Source: an uncultured Hymenobacter sp.
Lineage (GTDB): Bacteria > Bacteroidota > Bacteroidia > Cytophagales > Hymenobacteraceae
Assembly (NCBI GenBank): GCA_913776615.1
Contig: CAJYPK010000027.1
Location: 34,337-98,336 of the forward strand
Length of the DNA stretch: 64,000 nt
Direction: 5' to 3'
Shown: one piece after another, positions 16,608 through 24,922 of the stretch
Layout: every line of letters starts with the position of its first letter
Numbering within the stretch: the first letter of the stretch is position 1
Notes under the pieces: generated by a model
What the model was told of the DNA's origin: nothing
The model's database searches: none
What the model saw: only the letters and a program-made list of their open reading frames with translations
Translations under genes and position numbers: made by a program

Positions 16608-17171
16608 CTACCACTCGGCGGTGGGGCGCGGCTGCTGGGCGACGGGCTTGGGCACGGCGAGCATCGCAGTTTTAAGCTCGGCGGCGAAGCCTTCCACCGC
16701 CTGGCGGGCGGCCTGGCGGTGGTCGTCCCAGAGCTTTTGCCAGCCGGCGGCCGTCGGCTCTTCGAGTGGCTTAGTTTTGCCGGTGGGCACGAAGCGGTAG
16801 TTGCGGTCCTCGTGGTAGTAGGCAAACACGAAGTCGCTGAACTGCTGGCGGTAGCGGCCGTTTTTGACCTCCACCGTCAAGTGGTACTGAATTTTACCAT
16901 GCAGCTTTTTGGAGATGTAGCCCCGGTCGTACACCGCGAAGGCGTTGGTCGCCACCAGGCGGCCAGCCGCGGAGTCGGCCGTCGTGAGTACGTAGCCCCG
17001 GCGGTGCAGCCAGGCCTTGGCGTGGGCGTAGAGCAGGCCGGCGCGCAGGCTATCGGCGGGCACCACTTCGTAGAAGGCCACCCGGCCGCGCTCGTCGGTG
17101 GGCAGCGCCTGGCCGTGGGCCGCAAAAGTCAGCAGCCACCCCAGCGCCAGCAAGCAAAGCAGTGCGCGCAT
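16608..17171 (-). CDS. secreted DUF4468-type protein
   Basis: A 187-residue protein with a signal peptide (MRALLCLLALGWLLTFAAHGQA). The mature part has the DUF4468 pattern of Bacteroidota: VAFYEVVPADSLRAGLLYAHAKAWL, AAGRLVATNAF and GKIQYHLTVEVKNGRYRQQFSDF, which resembles a TBP-like fold. The function of the family is unknown. It lies between the porin and ammonium-transporter genes, with gaps of 61 and 51 bp, so it is probably co-transcribed with them and may sit in the periplasm or outer membrane. Confidence 0.8.
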   Translation of the reverse strand: MRALLCLLALGWLLTFAAHGQALPTDERGRVAFYEVVPADSLRAGLLYAHAKAWLHRRGYVLTTADSAAGRLVATNAFAVYDRGYISKKLHGKIQYHLTVEVKNGRYRQQFSDFVFAYYHEDRNYRFVPTGKTKPLEEPTAAGWQKLWDDHRQAARQAVEGFAAELKTAMLAVPKPVAQQPRPTAEW

Positions 17172-17232
17172 CAGTAAAACTCAGTAAGTGAAGAGAAAAG
17201 CGCCCGGTACCGCCCCGGGCCCGCCCGGCGGG

Positions 17233-18438
17233 CTAGTATTTATAGATAAAGGCCACCCCGAGGGTAGATTGGCTCCGTTGGCCCAGCCCGTCGGAATTCT
17301 CGTAGTAGTTGACCGGCGCGGTATCAATCCGAAACTCGGGCTTCAGCGTGAGCTTGCCCGAGGCCAGCGTGATGGGGGCCGTCACGGTCAGCGAGTTGTT
17401 CACCGTCTGCAGGTAGCGTACGCCGTGCTTGTCCTCGAAATGCTCGTAGCGTACGCCCAGGCCCACCACGTCGCTAAAGGCGTAGTTGCTGTACAGCGCC
17501 ACCCCGCCCCAGGTCGGCTGCGCGCTGCCAAACTTATCGGCAACCAGGGTTTCCTGCGCCGCGCTGCCGGGGCGGAAATCGTAACGCCCGTAGGCCGCGT
17601 TGAGGCCCAGGTAAAATTTGGAGGTGACTTGGTAGTTGGCCGTTACGTCGTACAGATTGCGCACGTAGTTGCCAAACGGAGCCGGTAGGGTGTTGGCTTT
17701 GACTAAGCTGTTGAGATAGGTGTCGTCGGCGTAGCCGCCAATCCAGTTCAGGTACACCGTGCAGGTAGACAGCGGCTTAAACATAAACTGGCCGACGAGC
17801 GACTTCTGCGTATTATCGTCGGTGAGGTTGTCCCAGTTATTGACCACGCCCAGCATCAGCGCGGCCCGGTCGTTGAAGCTGTAGGCCGCTTTCAGCCCCA
17901 CGTGGTAGAAAGGCCCGTTATTGAAGAGGTTGGATAGCGAGTAGTTGTAGTTGAGCGGCGCGTCAATTACTTCGTAGCCAATGTGGGTACCGAACTGCCC
18001 CACCGTGAAGCTCAGCTTCGGCGTAGCCCGGTACGTGAAGTACGCCTGCTTGATGGCCGCCGAGGTGCCGTAGAGCGCCGCCGAGTAGGGGGCCTGCGGG
18101 CGGTAGAGGTTTAGCGCGCCGGTGGTATTGCCGAAGTTACCCAGCTCCGCATTCGGCCCAAAGGTCAGGTCAATGACGACGTCTGACTTGCGGTTGGAAT
18201 AGGTAAACTTGGTTTGCACCAGCCCCAGCGCAAATTGGTCGGGGAGCCGATCGAAGGCCCGGCCCGCCAGCTGGTCCACGCCCAGTAGGTTGCCCGATTT
18301 GGGCCGGTTGAACGCCGTGAGGTAATACGAGTCGATGTAGCCCGAAATGCTCAGCTTGCCGACGTCAGTAGAGTCGGTCTGGGCCATTGCCGGCGCAGCG
18401 CCGAGGGTGAGTAATGTAGCGAGTACCGATTTTCTCAT
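17233..18438 (-). CDS. outer-membrane beta-barrel porin (BBP2-like)
   Basis: A 401-residue protein with a signal peptide (MRKSVLATLLTLGAAPAMAQ), followed by alternating beta strands: SISGYIDSYYLTAFNRP, KFTYSNRKSDVVIDLTFG, ELNFG-type turns and SFTVGQFGTHIGYEVIDAP. The C-terminal strand ends STLGVAFIYKY, with the aromatic residue needed for barrel assembly. This matches the putative-porin family of Bacteroidota that is found beside ammonium transporters. It likely lets small nitrogen compounds cross the outer membrane and is the first gene of the amt operon. A TACTTTTG -7 element lies 222 bp upstream. Substrate specificity cannot be read from sequence. Confidence 0.87.
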   Translation of the reverse strand: MRKSVLATLLTLGAAPAMAQTDSTDVGKLSISGYIDSYYLTAFNRPKSGNLLGVDQLAGRAFDRLPDQFALGLVQTKFTYSNRKSDVVIDLTFGPNAELGNFGNTTGALNLYRPQAPYSAALYGTSAAIKQAYFTYRATPKLSFTVGQFGTHIGYEVIDAPLNYNYSLSNLFNNGPFYHVGLKAAYSFNDRAALMLGVVNNWDNLTDDNTQKSLVGQFMFKPLSTCTVYLNWIGGYADDTYLNSLVKANTLPAPFGNYVRNLYDVTANYQVTSKFYLGLNAAYGRYDFRPGSAAQETLVADKFGSAQPTWGGVALYSNYAFSDVVGLGVRYEHFEDKHGVRYLQTVNNSLTVTAPITLASGKLTLKPEFRIDTAPVNYYENSDGLGQRSQSTLGVAFIYKY

Positions 18439-18659
18439 GGATTTTATGGATTGGGTAGACGGGTAAAAACTAATTCTTGGAAAGAAAAATGACTTTTAGG
18501 TAGCAGTAAGGGCAACTGTCTAAAATGACCTGTCTGGTAAAATATCCTATGAGTTTTAGCGGTAGCGGCTTCTAAAATTTAGGTGAGAGCAAAGTAGTTT
18601 ATCTAATTTAAGAAACAATGCCCTGAAAAATCAGGGTGTTTTCTCGTAAACGTCTTCGG

Positions 18660-18667
18660 CAAAAGTA
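18660..18667 (-). promoter_or_regulatory. candidate -7 element of the porin-amt operon
   Basis: On the minus strand it reads TACTTTTG, matching TAnnTTTG. It implies a leader of about 220 nt that contains a small hairpin. Confidence 0.4.
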
Positions 18668-19017
18668 GCGGAGTCAGGCACATTCGCAAGCGCTTGCAAT
18701 AGAGTTTGAAAAAAAATATTTTAGCGAAAAAAGTATTTTTTGAAATAAATAAATTAGACTACCTAATAGACTGCTGTGCACCTGCGGCAACTCTGACATC
18801 GTGCGAGCCGAGATGCGGGAGAGGCTATAAGCTGAGGCAGGCCAGTGTTAAGCCGGTGTTTCGCGGGTAGCCATAATTTGGGTGGTGGATAATTTTTGGG
18901 GTGTTATAAGCAGAATGACCCTGTGTAGTAGAGGGTAATGAGTCAGCTCAGGGGTAAATTTTGGAAAAAGGCCCATTTTTTAGGGGTATGAGCCACTAAA
19001 ACGAGCTTTCTCCGCTT

Positions 19018-19025
19018 TACCTTTG
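19018..19025 (+). promoter_or_regulatory. candidate -7 element of the glutamine-synthetase gene
   Basis: TACCTTTG matches TAnnTTTG and lies 38 bp upstream of the ATG at 19064. Confidence 0.55.
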
Positions 19026-19063
19026 CCACAGTTTCTCCCTTTTCTCATTTTCTGCTTGCAGGT

Positions 19064-21253
19064 ATGGCCATTCTTCGCTTTAAAGCTCTCGAACTCGTTG
19101 ACCAGCGCCAAGCGCTGACGGTAAAGCCCGTGGCTAACCGCCGCTCTGACTCGTACGGGCAAAATGTGTTTAACCTTGAAGCGATGCGGGCCAACATGCC
19201 CGGCGAGTATTTCAAGAAACTGCAAGCGGCCATCAAGCACGGCACGCCCGTGGAGCGCAACGTAGCCGACGCCGTGGCTTCGGCCATGAAAACCTGGGCC
19301 ATGGCCAAGGGCGCTACCCACTACACCCACTGGTTCCAGCCCCTCACCGGTGCTACCGCCGAGAAGCACGACTCGTTCTTCGACCTCAACTCCGACGGCC
19401 GGCCGATCGAAAACTTCAAAGGCTCGGCGCTGGTGCAGCAGGAGCCCGATGCGTCGTCGTTCCCCAACGGTGGTATCCGCAACACCTTCGAGGCCCGCGG
19501 CTACACCGCCTGGGATCCCACTTCGCCCGCCTTCATCATCGAAACGGTAGGTGCCAAGACGCTGTGCATCCCCACGATTTTCGTGGCCTACACCGGCGAG
19601 GCACTCGACTATAAGGCCCCGCTGCTCAAATCGCTGGCCGTGCTCGAAAAAGCCGCCGTGGACGTGTGCCAGTACTTCGACAAAGACGTACAGCGCGTGA
19701 ACACCACGCTCGGCATCGAGCAGGAGTACTTCCTGGTTGACAAAGCGCTCTTCGACGCCCGTCCCGACCTCGTGATGACCGGCCGCACGCTCTTCGGCCA
19801 CTCTTCGGCCAAGGGCCAGCAGCTCGAAGACCACTACTTCGGCTCGATTCCGCCCCGCGTGCATGCCTTCATGTTCGAATTCGAGGAAGAAGCTAACTCG
19901 CTCGGCATTCCGCTGCGTACCCGTCACAACGAAGTGGCTCCCAACCAGTTTGAGTGCGCTCCCACTTTTGAGGACGCCAACCTGGCCATCGACCACAACC
20001 AGCTGTTGATGGACGTGATGGACCGCGTGGCCCTCAAGCACAACTTCAAGGTGCTGCTGCACGAGAAGCCCTTCGCTGGCGTCAACGGCTCGGGTAAGCA
20101 CAACAACTGGGCCATGAGCACCGACACGGGCGTCAACCTGCTCGCCCCCGGTAAGCGTCCCAAAGAAAACCTCCAGTTCCTGGCCTTCTTCATCACGACC
20201 GTGAAGGCCGTGCACCGCTACGGCGACCTGCTGCGCGCCAGCATCGCCTCGGCTAGCAACGACCACCGCCTCGGTGCCAACGAAGCCCCGCCCGCTATCA
20301 TGTCGGTGTTCCTGGGCTCGATGCTCGACGGCGTACTCGACGAGCTGGAGCGCACCGCCAAGCTGCCGCTCGACAAGGGCGACAACATCTACCTCAAGCT
20401 GGGCATCGACAAGATTCCGGCCATCATCCTCGACAACACCGACCGCAACCGCACCTCGCCGTTCGCCTTCACCGGCAACAAATTCGAGCTGCGCGCCGTA
20501 GGCTCGTCGGCCAACTGCTCGTCGGCCATGACGGCCCTCAACGCCATCGTAGCCGACCAGCTGATCGACTTCAAAAACGAAGTGGATGAGCTGATCGCCC
20601 AAGGCAAGAAAAAAGAGGTTGCTATCGTTGACGTACTGCGCAGCTACGTAATTAGCTCGAAAGACATCCGCTTCGAAGGCAACGGCTACTCGGATGAGTG
20701 GAAAGAGGAAGCGGCCCGCCGCGGTCTCGCTAACATCCCGACGACCCCGCTGGCCCTCGACGCCATCGTGCGCGAAGACGCTGCCGAGCTGTTTGCCCGC
20801 CACGGCATCCTCTCGCACACCGAGCTGCACGCCCGTCACGAAATTCTCCTCGAAGACTACACGAAAAAGATTCAGATTGAAAGCCGCGTGCTCGGTGATC
20901 TGGCCGTAAACCACGTGATCCCCACGGCTCTGGCCTACCAGAATAAGCTCGTGCAAAACGTGCGCGGCCTGCGCGACCTGGGTCTCGACGACGAGAACAG
21001 CGAGGTAACGGTGGAGATGATTAAATCCATCTCGGGCTACGTGTCGACCATCAAAAAGACGGTTGACGCGATGGTCGAAGCCCGCAAGGTGGCCAATAAG
21101 ATTGAAGATGCCCGCGAGCGTGCCATTGCGTACTGCGACGAGGTAAAGGAAAAATTCGCGACTATCCGTCGCGCGGCCGACAAGCTCGAACTGCTCGTCG
21201 CCGATGAGGACTGGCCCCTGGTGAAGTACCGCGAACTGTTGTTCCGGCACTAG
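19064..21253 (+). CDS. glnN: type III glutamine synthetase
   Basis: A 729-residue enzyme of the GSIII class, which makes glutamine from glutamate, ammonia and ATP in the cytoplasm. Length (about 720-730) and the N-terminal AMKTWAMAKGATHYTHWFQPLTG block are typical of GSIII. Active-site regions include LGIEQEYFLVD, RTRHNEVAPNQFECAP, the ATP-binding NGSGKHNNWAMSTDTG and NRTSPFAFTGNKFELRAVGSS. The C-terminal GSIII extension with EVTVEMIKSISGYVSTIKKTVDAM is present. It stands opposite the porin-amt operon, giving a coherent ammonium-uptake and assimilation block. The left att core of the prophage lies 70 bp beyond its stop codon, so the insertion leaves the coding sequence intact but may have displaced its terminator. 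Confidence 0.96.
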   Translation: MAILRFKALELVDQRQALTVKPVANRRSDSYGQNVFNLEAMRANMPGEYFKKLQAAIKHGTPVERNVADAVASAMKTWAMAKGATHYTHWFQPLTGATAEKHDSFFDLNSDGRPIENFKGSALVQQEPDASSFPNGGIRNTFEARGYTAWDPTSPAFIIETVGAKTLCIPTIFVAYTGEALDYKAPLLKSLAVLEKAAVDVCQYFDKDVQRVNTTLGIEQEYFLVDKALFDARPDLVMTGRTLFGHSSAKGQQLEDHYFGSIPPRVHAFMFEFEEEANSLGIPLRTRHNEVAPNQFECAPTFEDANLAIDHNQLLMDVMDRVALKHNFKVLLHEKPFAGVNGSGKHNNWAMSTDTGVNLLAPGKRPKENLQFLAFFITTVKAVHRYGDLLRASIASASNDHRLGANEAPPAIMSVFLGSMLDGVLDELERTAKLPLDKGDNIYLKLGIDKIPAIILDNTDRNRTSPFAFTGNKFELRAVGSSANCSSAMTALNAIVADQLIDFKNEVDELIAQGKKKEVAIVDVLRSYVISSKDIRFEGNGYSDEWKEEAARRGLANIPTTPLALDAIVREDAAELFARHGILSHTELHARHEILLEDYTKKIQIESRVLGDLAVNHVIPTALAYQNKLVQNVRGLRDLGLDDENSEVTVEMIKSISGYVSTIKKTVDAMVEARKVANKIEDARERAIAYCDEVKEKFATIRRAADKLELLVADEDWPLVKYRELLFRH

Positions 21254-21322
21254 CCCTCGGGTTGGAGCCACGGACCAGCGCTGGGTGGGAATTCTCGCTG
21301 CGTCCGGGTTTGGAAAGGGTCG

Positions 21323-21345
21323 TGCCGGGTGGCGCGGCCTTTTTT
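21323..21345 (+). other. left attachment-site core (attL)
   Basis: TGCCGGGTGGCGCGGCC followed by six T. The identical 23 bp recur at 62512-62534. It lies 70 bp after the glutamine-synthetase stop codon and 138 bp from the integrase stop. It is not part of a tRNA gene. Confidence 0.8.
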
Positions 21346-21346
21346 G

Positions 21347-21438
21347 TTTTCTAGTGGGGGCTGCTTGGCTAAAATTGGCCGCTGCGCGCTGCAAACGCAG
21401 TTTTCGACAGTCAGCCCCAAGCAGCCCCAACTAGAAAA
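21347..21438. repeat. 22-bp inverted repeat next to attL
   Basis: Arms 21347-21368 and 21417-21438 pair over 22 bp with one mismatch; the left arm starts TTTTCTAGTGGGGGCTGC. The right arm overlaps a direct repeat of AGCCCCAA (21413 and 21423). The minus-strand product ends in a T run, so it may terminate the integrase transcript. A role in recombination is also possible. Confidence 0.75.
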
Positions 21439-21448
21439 GGTGGCAGTT

Positions 21449-21468
21449 TGCCACTGTTTTTGCCACTG
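21449..21468 (+). repeat. paired TGCCACTG repeats, candidate integrase arm sites (left)
   Basis: TGCCACTG at 21449-21456 and 21461-21468, spaced 12 bp. The same octamer pair at the same spacing occurs near the right end (62445 and 62457). This fits arm-type binding sites of a lambda-like tyrosine integrase. Confidence 0.6.
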
Positions 21469-21482
21469 AAAAGCGCCCTTAT

Positions 21483-22829
21483 TCAGGCCGCCTTGGGCAG
21501 GCGGCGGGCGGTCTGGCGGTAGGAGTCGAGCAGCTCCTGGCGGTTGATGCCCAGGTAGACGTTGAACTGGCTCTCGGTCTGGTGGCCGGTGGCCAGCATC
21601 ACCAGGCGCGCCGGCACACCCTGGTAGATTTTGAGCGTGGCGTAGGTCTTGCGCCCCACGTGCATGCCCAGCTTGAGGCGGGTCAGCCCGGCGAGCGCCG
21701 CCACGTGGGGCAGGTAGCGCCAGGGGTCGCGCACGAAGGGCAGGCAGGTAGCCAGGCCCAGCGGCCGGTACTTCTCCAGCAGGGCCACGGGCCGGAACAC
21801 GTCGTCGTCGAGGTAGGGGATCAGGCCCACGACGGTGGTTTTGTTGAGGGCCTTCTCGATGAGCTCCTGCGGGGCGTTGACGTGCTGCCAGCCCAGCTCC
21901 TGGGCGTCGCCGTGACGCAGGCTGGTGTAGGCGCAGAGCAGGAACATGTCGCGGGTCCACTCGCAGCGGCTCACGTGGGCGGCCGTGCTCAGCTCGCCCC
22001 GGCCGCCGCGCCCCTCGCGGGGTGGGGGCTCAGGGAAGGCGGCGGCCAGGTGGGCCAGCACGGCAGGGGAGGCGAAGTCGAGGGCGGCGATGGCCAGCAG
22101 CTCGTCCTGGGTGAGGGCATCCTTGCCCACATAGCTGGGAGCGAGGCGCAGCACCTTGCGAAAGCCGCCGGGTACGGGTAGCTCCTGGCTCTCGGCCCAG
22201 AACAGGAAGGAGCGCAGGCGCTTGACGTAGGTGTTGAAGGTGCGCGGGCTGCGGCCGGCCACGCCGAGCATGTAGTTGCGCAGCCCGTCGTAGAAGGCCT
22301 TGGTAAGCCCCTCGAAGGTGAGGGGCTGGCGGCGGTGGGCGGCGAAGGCGGCCAGCTCCTTGCGCACGGCCCGGTGGGTCCAGATGGTGTCGGGCGAGAG
22401 CAGGCGGCCGGTGCGCACCGACACCTTTTGCTCCTCCTCGGCAATCCACTGGTCGAAGTAGTCGAGGAAGGTAAGCACGATCTTGGGCGGCGGGGGCAGC
22501 GGGGCCTGGCCGGTGCGGGCGGCCACGAGCGCGGCCACGTGCTGGGCGATGCCGGCGCGCAGCTGGTCCTTGCCCAGGGGCGCGCCCTGGGCGGCGCGGT
22601 GCAGGGCCTGGGCGGCGGCGGCGTGGTCGTCGAGCACCTGGTTGATGGCCTCGGCGTAGGCCTCGGGCTTGTCTTTGACGCGCTGGCGGCGGGTGTCCCA
22701 GTGCTTGGGCAGGCACTTCTCGCCGGCCCCCACGCGCAGGCGCTGCCCGTCCCAGCAGTAGGTAATCTGGATTTGGGCCTGGCCGCTCTTGCTGAGCTGG
22801 CCCAGGCGCAGCTGGCAGGTTACTTCCAT
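21483..22829 (-). CDS. phage tyrosine integrase
   Basis: A 448-residue recombinase that integrates and excises the prophage. The N-terminal arm-binding part (MEVTCQLRLGQLSKSGQ and CLPKHWDTRRQRVK) is of the Bacteroidota phage_int_SAM type. It is followed by a core-binding helix block (FYDGLRNYMLG, RSPRTFNTYVKRLRSF) and a catalytic domain with Arg in LRHGDAQELGW (about 305), Arg in GRKTYATL (about 393), His in ATGHQTESQF (about 414) and the nucleophile Tyr in FNVYLGI (about 425). An in-frame ATG 20 codons upstream exists. I chose 22829 because the related gene at the right edge also starts with MEV. It sits just inside attL, reading toward it, which is the usual position. A broken relative lies at 62581-64000. 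Confidence 0.93.
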   Translation of the reverse strand: MEVTCQLRLGQLSKSGQAQIQITYCWDGQRLRVGAGEKCLPKHWDTRRQRVKDKPEAYAEAINQVLDDHAAAAQALHRAAQGAPLGKDQLRAGIAQHVAALVAARTGQAPLPPPPKIVLTFLDYFDQWIAEEEQKVSVRTGRLLSPDTIWTHRAVRKELAAFAAHRRQPLTFEGLTKAFYDGLRNYMLGVAGRSPRTFNTYVKRLRSFLFWAESQELPVPGGFRKVLRLAPSYVGKDALTQDELLAIAALDFASPAVLAHLAAAFPEPPPREGRGGRGELSTAAHVSRCEWTRDMFLLCAYTSLRHGDAQELGWQHVNAPQELIEKALNKTTVVGLIPYLDDDVFRPVALLEKYRPLGLATCLPFVRDPWRYLPHVAALAGLTRLKLGMHVGRKTYATLKIYQGVPARLVMLATGHQTESQFNVYLGINRQELLDSYRQTARRLPKAA

Positions 22830-22910
22830 AAGGCGGGCAAGGTAGGGTGAATGTGTGGAAAAGAGGATTTCACACTTCGCCCAGGGCATATGTATTGGGG
22901 TTTAGATGGT

Positions 22911-22919
22911 GTACTGTAC
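22911..22919. promoter_or_regulatory. GTACTGTAC motif upstream of gajA and int
   Basis: GTACTGTAC in the 120-bp divergent gap between the integrase and gajA, 31 bp before the gajA start. The same motif or its reverse complement occurs at 29257 and 30959, also in promoter regions. Candidate operator for the prophage repressor. Confidence 0.5.
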
Positions 22920-22949
22920 ATTGCTAGGAAAAAGTAAAGGAAACCATAA

Positions 22950-24905
22950 ATGAAAATCCGTTCGCTTACTCTTTCAAACTTCCGCTGCTTCGGCCCTGAC
23001 CCAGTAAAAATTGAACTGGATGATTTTACGACACTTATAGGGGCTAATGGGGCTGGAAAAACCGCTATTCTGCGTGCGCTCGTGCGCATGTTTGGTGCTC
23101 GGCCTGCTGAGCGCAGACTTATTAAAGCTGATTTTCACCTTCCATCAGAAGCATTAGCCGAGGCTATATCACCAGCTCATCTCTGGTTAGAAGTAAGAAT
23201 TGAGTTCCCTCCGCATGAAGCAGAAAGCCCTGTTGGTATTCCCCAGTGTTTTCACCAAGCAATTATAGATAGGGAGAGCGGTAGTCCTTACTGTTTGATT
23301 CGCCTAGAGGGTAAATGGACTGGTACTTTGCGGGGGGAAGGAGAAATAGAAGAATTTATCTACTGGATAAAACCGGATGGTGGGGGTTTCAAAAAATACC
23401 CTATGCAAAATCACGAAAGAGGGAATATAAAAGTGTTTTATGTTCCTGCTACTCGTGACCCTACAGCACAACTCAGGCAGGCAGTGGGGACATTGTTATA
23501 CCCAGTTTTGGAGGCAGTTAACTGGACATCAGAAGTAACAGACAAAGCAGAAGAGGCTGCCGAAAGCATCCGCACTATTATAAAGGATGTACCAGGCATG
23601 AAGGAGCTAGAGAAAACTATTGGGGAGGAGTGGCGACGTCTTCAGGATTTTGAGCCTCTACGAGAAGTGTTATTACAGCCACTAAATCCCAATTTTGACT
23701 CCTTGCTTAGAAATATAGACGCTTCCTTTCAGAAGTGCGATGGCTCTCACACGCAACCAATTGAAAGGTTAAGTGATGGCCTAAGGTCTCTGTTTTATTT
23801 TGCACTTCTAGGTACTAGATTTGATATTGAACAAGAATACATTAAGGCACTCGAAAGCAAAAAGGATACAAACTTTAAGTTTGTTAAAGAAGATTTGGCT
23901 GTATTGGCCTTTTTTGCAATTGAGGAGCCTGAGAATCATTTAGCACCGCATTACTTAACGCATATTATAGGGTTGCTGAAACGGCTTGCTGGTGCAGAAT
24001 ACGGTAGAAATCAAGTGTTGCTAACTAGCCAGTCTGTAGCAATCCTAGGTAGGATAGACCCAGAAGCTATTCGCCATGTGCGATACAACCATAATAATTG
24101 CACTGCAAACGTGAAAAAGCTCACATTGCCCTCGAAGGCTGATGAGGCTTTTAAGTATGTTAAAGAGGCAGTGCGAGCTTACCCGGAATTGTATTTCGCT
24201 AAGGCAGTGGTACTAGGCGAAGGTGATAGTGAGGCAGTCGTGCTACCGCGAATAGCAACTGCTCTAGGTAACCCCTTAGCAGAACAATTTATCTCTTTCG
24301 TGCCCCTGGGTGGGCGGCACGTAAACCACTTTTGGCGGCTTTTATACGACTTAGATATTCCACATGTCACGCTACTTGACTTAGACCGAGAACGTGAAGG
24401 GGCGTATTGGCTGCGCGCCAAATACATCATTGACCAATTGATGGAATACCGTAAGGAACTACGGGTAGGAGACTTCGGCCTGTCTCAGGTGCAGTATGAT
24501 GCTCTTACTAAATATACGTTGAAGGATGATATACGGGGGCTACTCCAATACTTAGAGCAGTACAATGTATTCTTCTGCTTTCCCTTAGATCTAGATTTTT
24601 TGTTGCAAAGAACCTTTCCAGAAGTATATGAAAAAGCGCGGTTAGGGCAAAATGGGCCACAAGGATTAGGTACACCAAAAAAAATTGCTACTGCTACGAT
24701 TGCTGTGCTAAAATCTGATAGTAGTACGGGGGATTCTTATGAGCCTGAAGAGCGAGAGGCATTTGTTTGGTATGCGTATCTGTTTTTGAGCCGTAGTAAA
24801 CCAGTAACTCATATAATGGCAATGAGTGAACTAGAAGACCAAACAATTAAGGACAGAGTACCGCCTGTGCTTAGTCGTTTAATCAATGCAGTGGCTACTG
24901 CTTAA
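22950..24905 (+). CDS. gajA: Gabija GajA: OLD-family ATPase-TOPRIM endonuclease
   Basis: A 651-residue protein with an SMC-like ATPase split by insertions: Walker A GANGAGKT (31-38) near the N-terminus, then a Walker B region FFAIEEPENHLAPH followed by LLTSQSVAIL. The C-terminal half is an OLD-type TOPRIM nuclease with the acidic motifs LGEGDSEAVVLPRIA (about 420) and TLLDLDRERE (about 475). In Gabija, GajA is a DNA nicking endonuclease held off by nucleotides and released on phage attack, in complex with GajB. The next gene is the matching helicase, 17 bp downstream. The pair is visibly AT-richer than the rest of the prophage, pointing to recent acquisition. The general name class 2 OLD nuclease also applies. 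Confidence 0.9.
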   Translation: MKIRSLTLSNFRCFGPDPVKIELDDFTTLIGANGAGKTAILRALVRMFGARPAERRLIKADFHLPSEALAEAISPAHLWLEVRIEFPPHEAESPVGIPQCFHQAIIDRESGSPYCLIRLEGKWTGTLRGEGEIEEFIYWIKPDGGGFKKYPMQNHERGNIKVFYVPATRDPTAQLRQAVGTLLYPVLEAVNWTSEVTDKAEEAAESIRTIIKDVPGMKELEKTIGEEWRRLQDFEPLREVLLQPLNPNFDSLLRNIDASFQKCDGSHTQPIERLSDGLRSLFYFALLGTRFDIEQEYIKALESKKDTNFKFVKEDLAVLAFFAIEEPENHLAPHYLTHIIGLLKRLAGAEYGRNQVLLTSQSVAILGRIDPEAIRHVRYNHNNCTANVKKLTLPSKADEAFKYVKEAVRAYPELYFAKAVVLGEGDSEAVVLPRIATALGNPLAEQFISFVPLGGRHVNHFWRLLYDLDIPHVTLLDLDREREGAYWLRAKYIIDQLMEYRKELRVGDFGLSQVQYDALTKYTLKDDIRGLLQYLEQYNVFFCFPLDLDFLLQRTFPEVYEKARLGQNGPQGLGTPKKIATATIAVLKSDSSTGDSYEPEEREAFVWYAYLFLSRSKPVTHIMAMSELEDQTIKDRVPPVLSRLINAVATA

Positions 24906-24922
24906 TAAAGAGGAGCAAGACG

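Larger units (their letters stand above)
18439..19063. other. AT-rich divergent control region between the porin and glutamine-synthetase genes
   Basis: 625 bp without a credible gene. It is much AT-richer than its surroundings at 18700-18770 and contains two candidate divergent promoters, at 18660 (minus) and 19018 (plus). The small hairpin CCCTGA-AAAA-TCAGGG (18621-18636) lies in the porin leader. Coordinated nitrogen control of both operons from here is likely, but no specific operator was recognised. Confidence 0.6.

Noticed and set aside
21323..21345. att core as the 3' end of a tRNA or tmRNA gene
   Set aside because: No T-arm, anticodon arm or CCA-type end can be folded from the flanking sequence.
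18980..21430. 816-aa open frame on the minus strand
   Set aside because: It is antisense to glutamine synthetase III and produced by its GC-rich codon use; the composition is Val/Gly/His-heavy and no domain is visible.
21250..21960. 236-aa open frame overlapping the integrase
   Set aside because: Out-of-frame reading of the integrase gene, rich in Arg/Pro/Gly; the integrase frame carries the catalytic residues.
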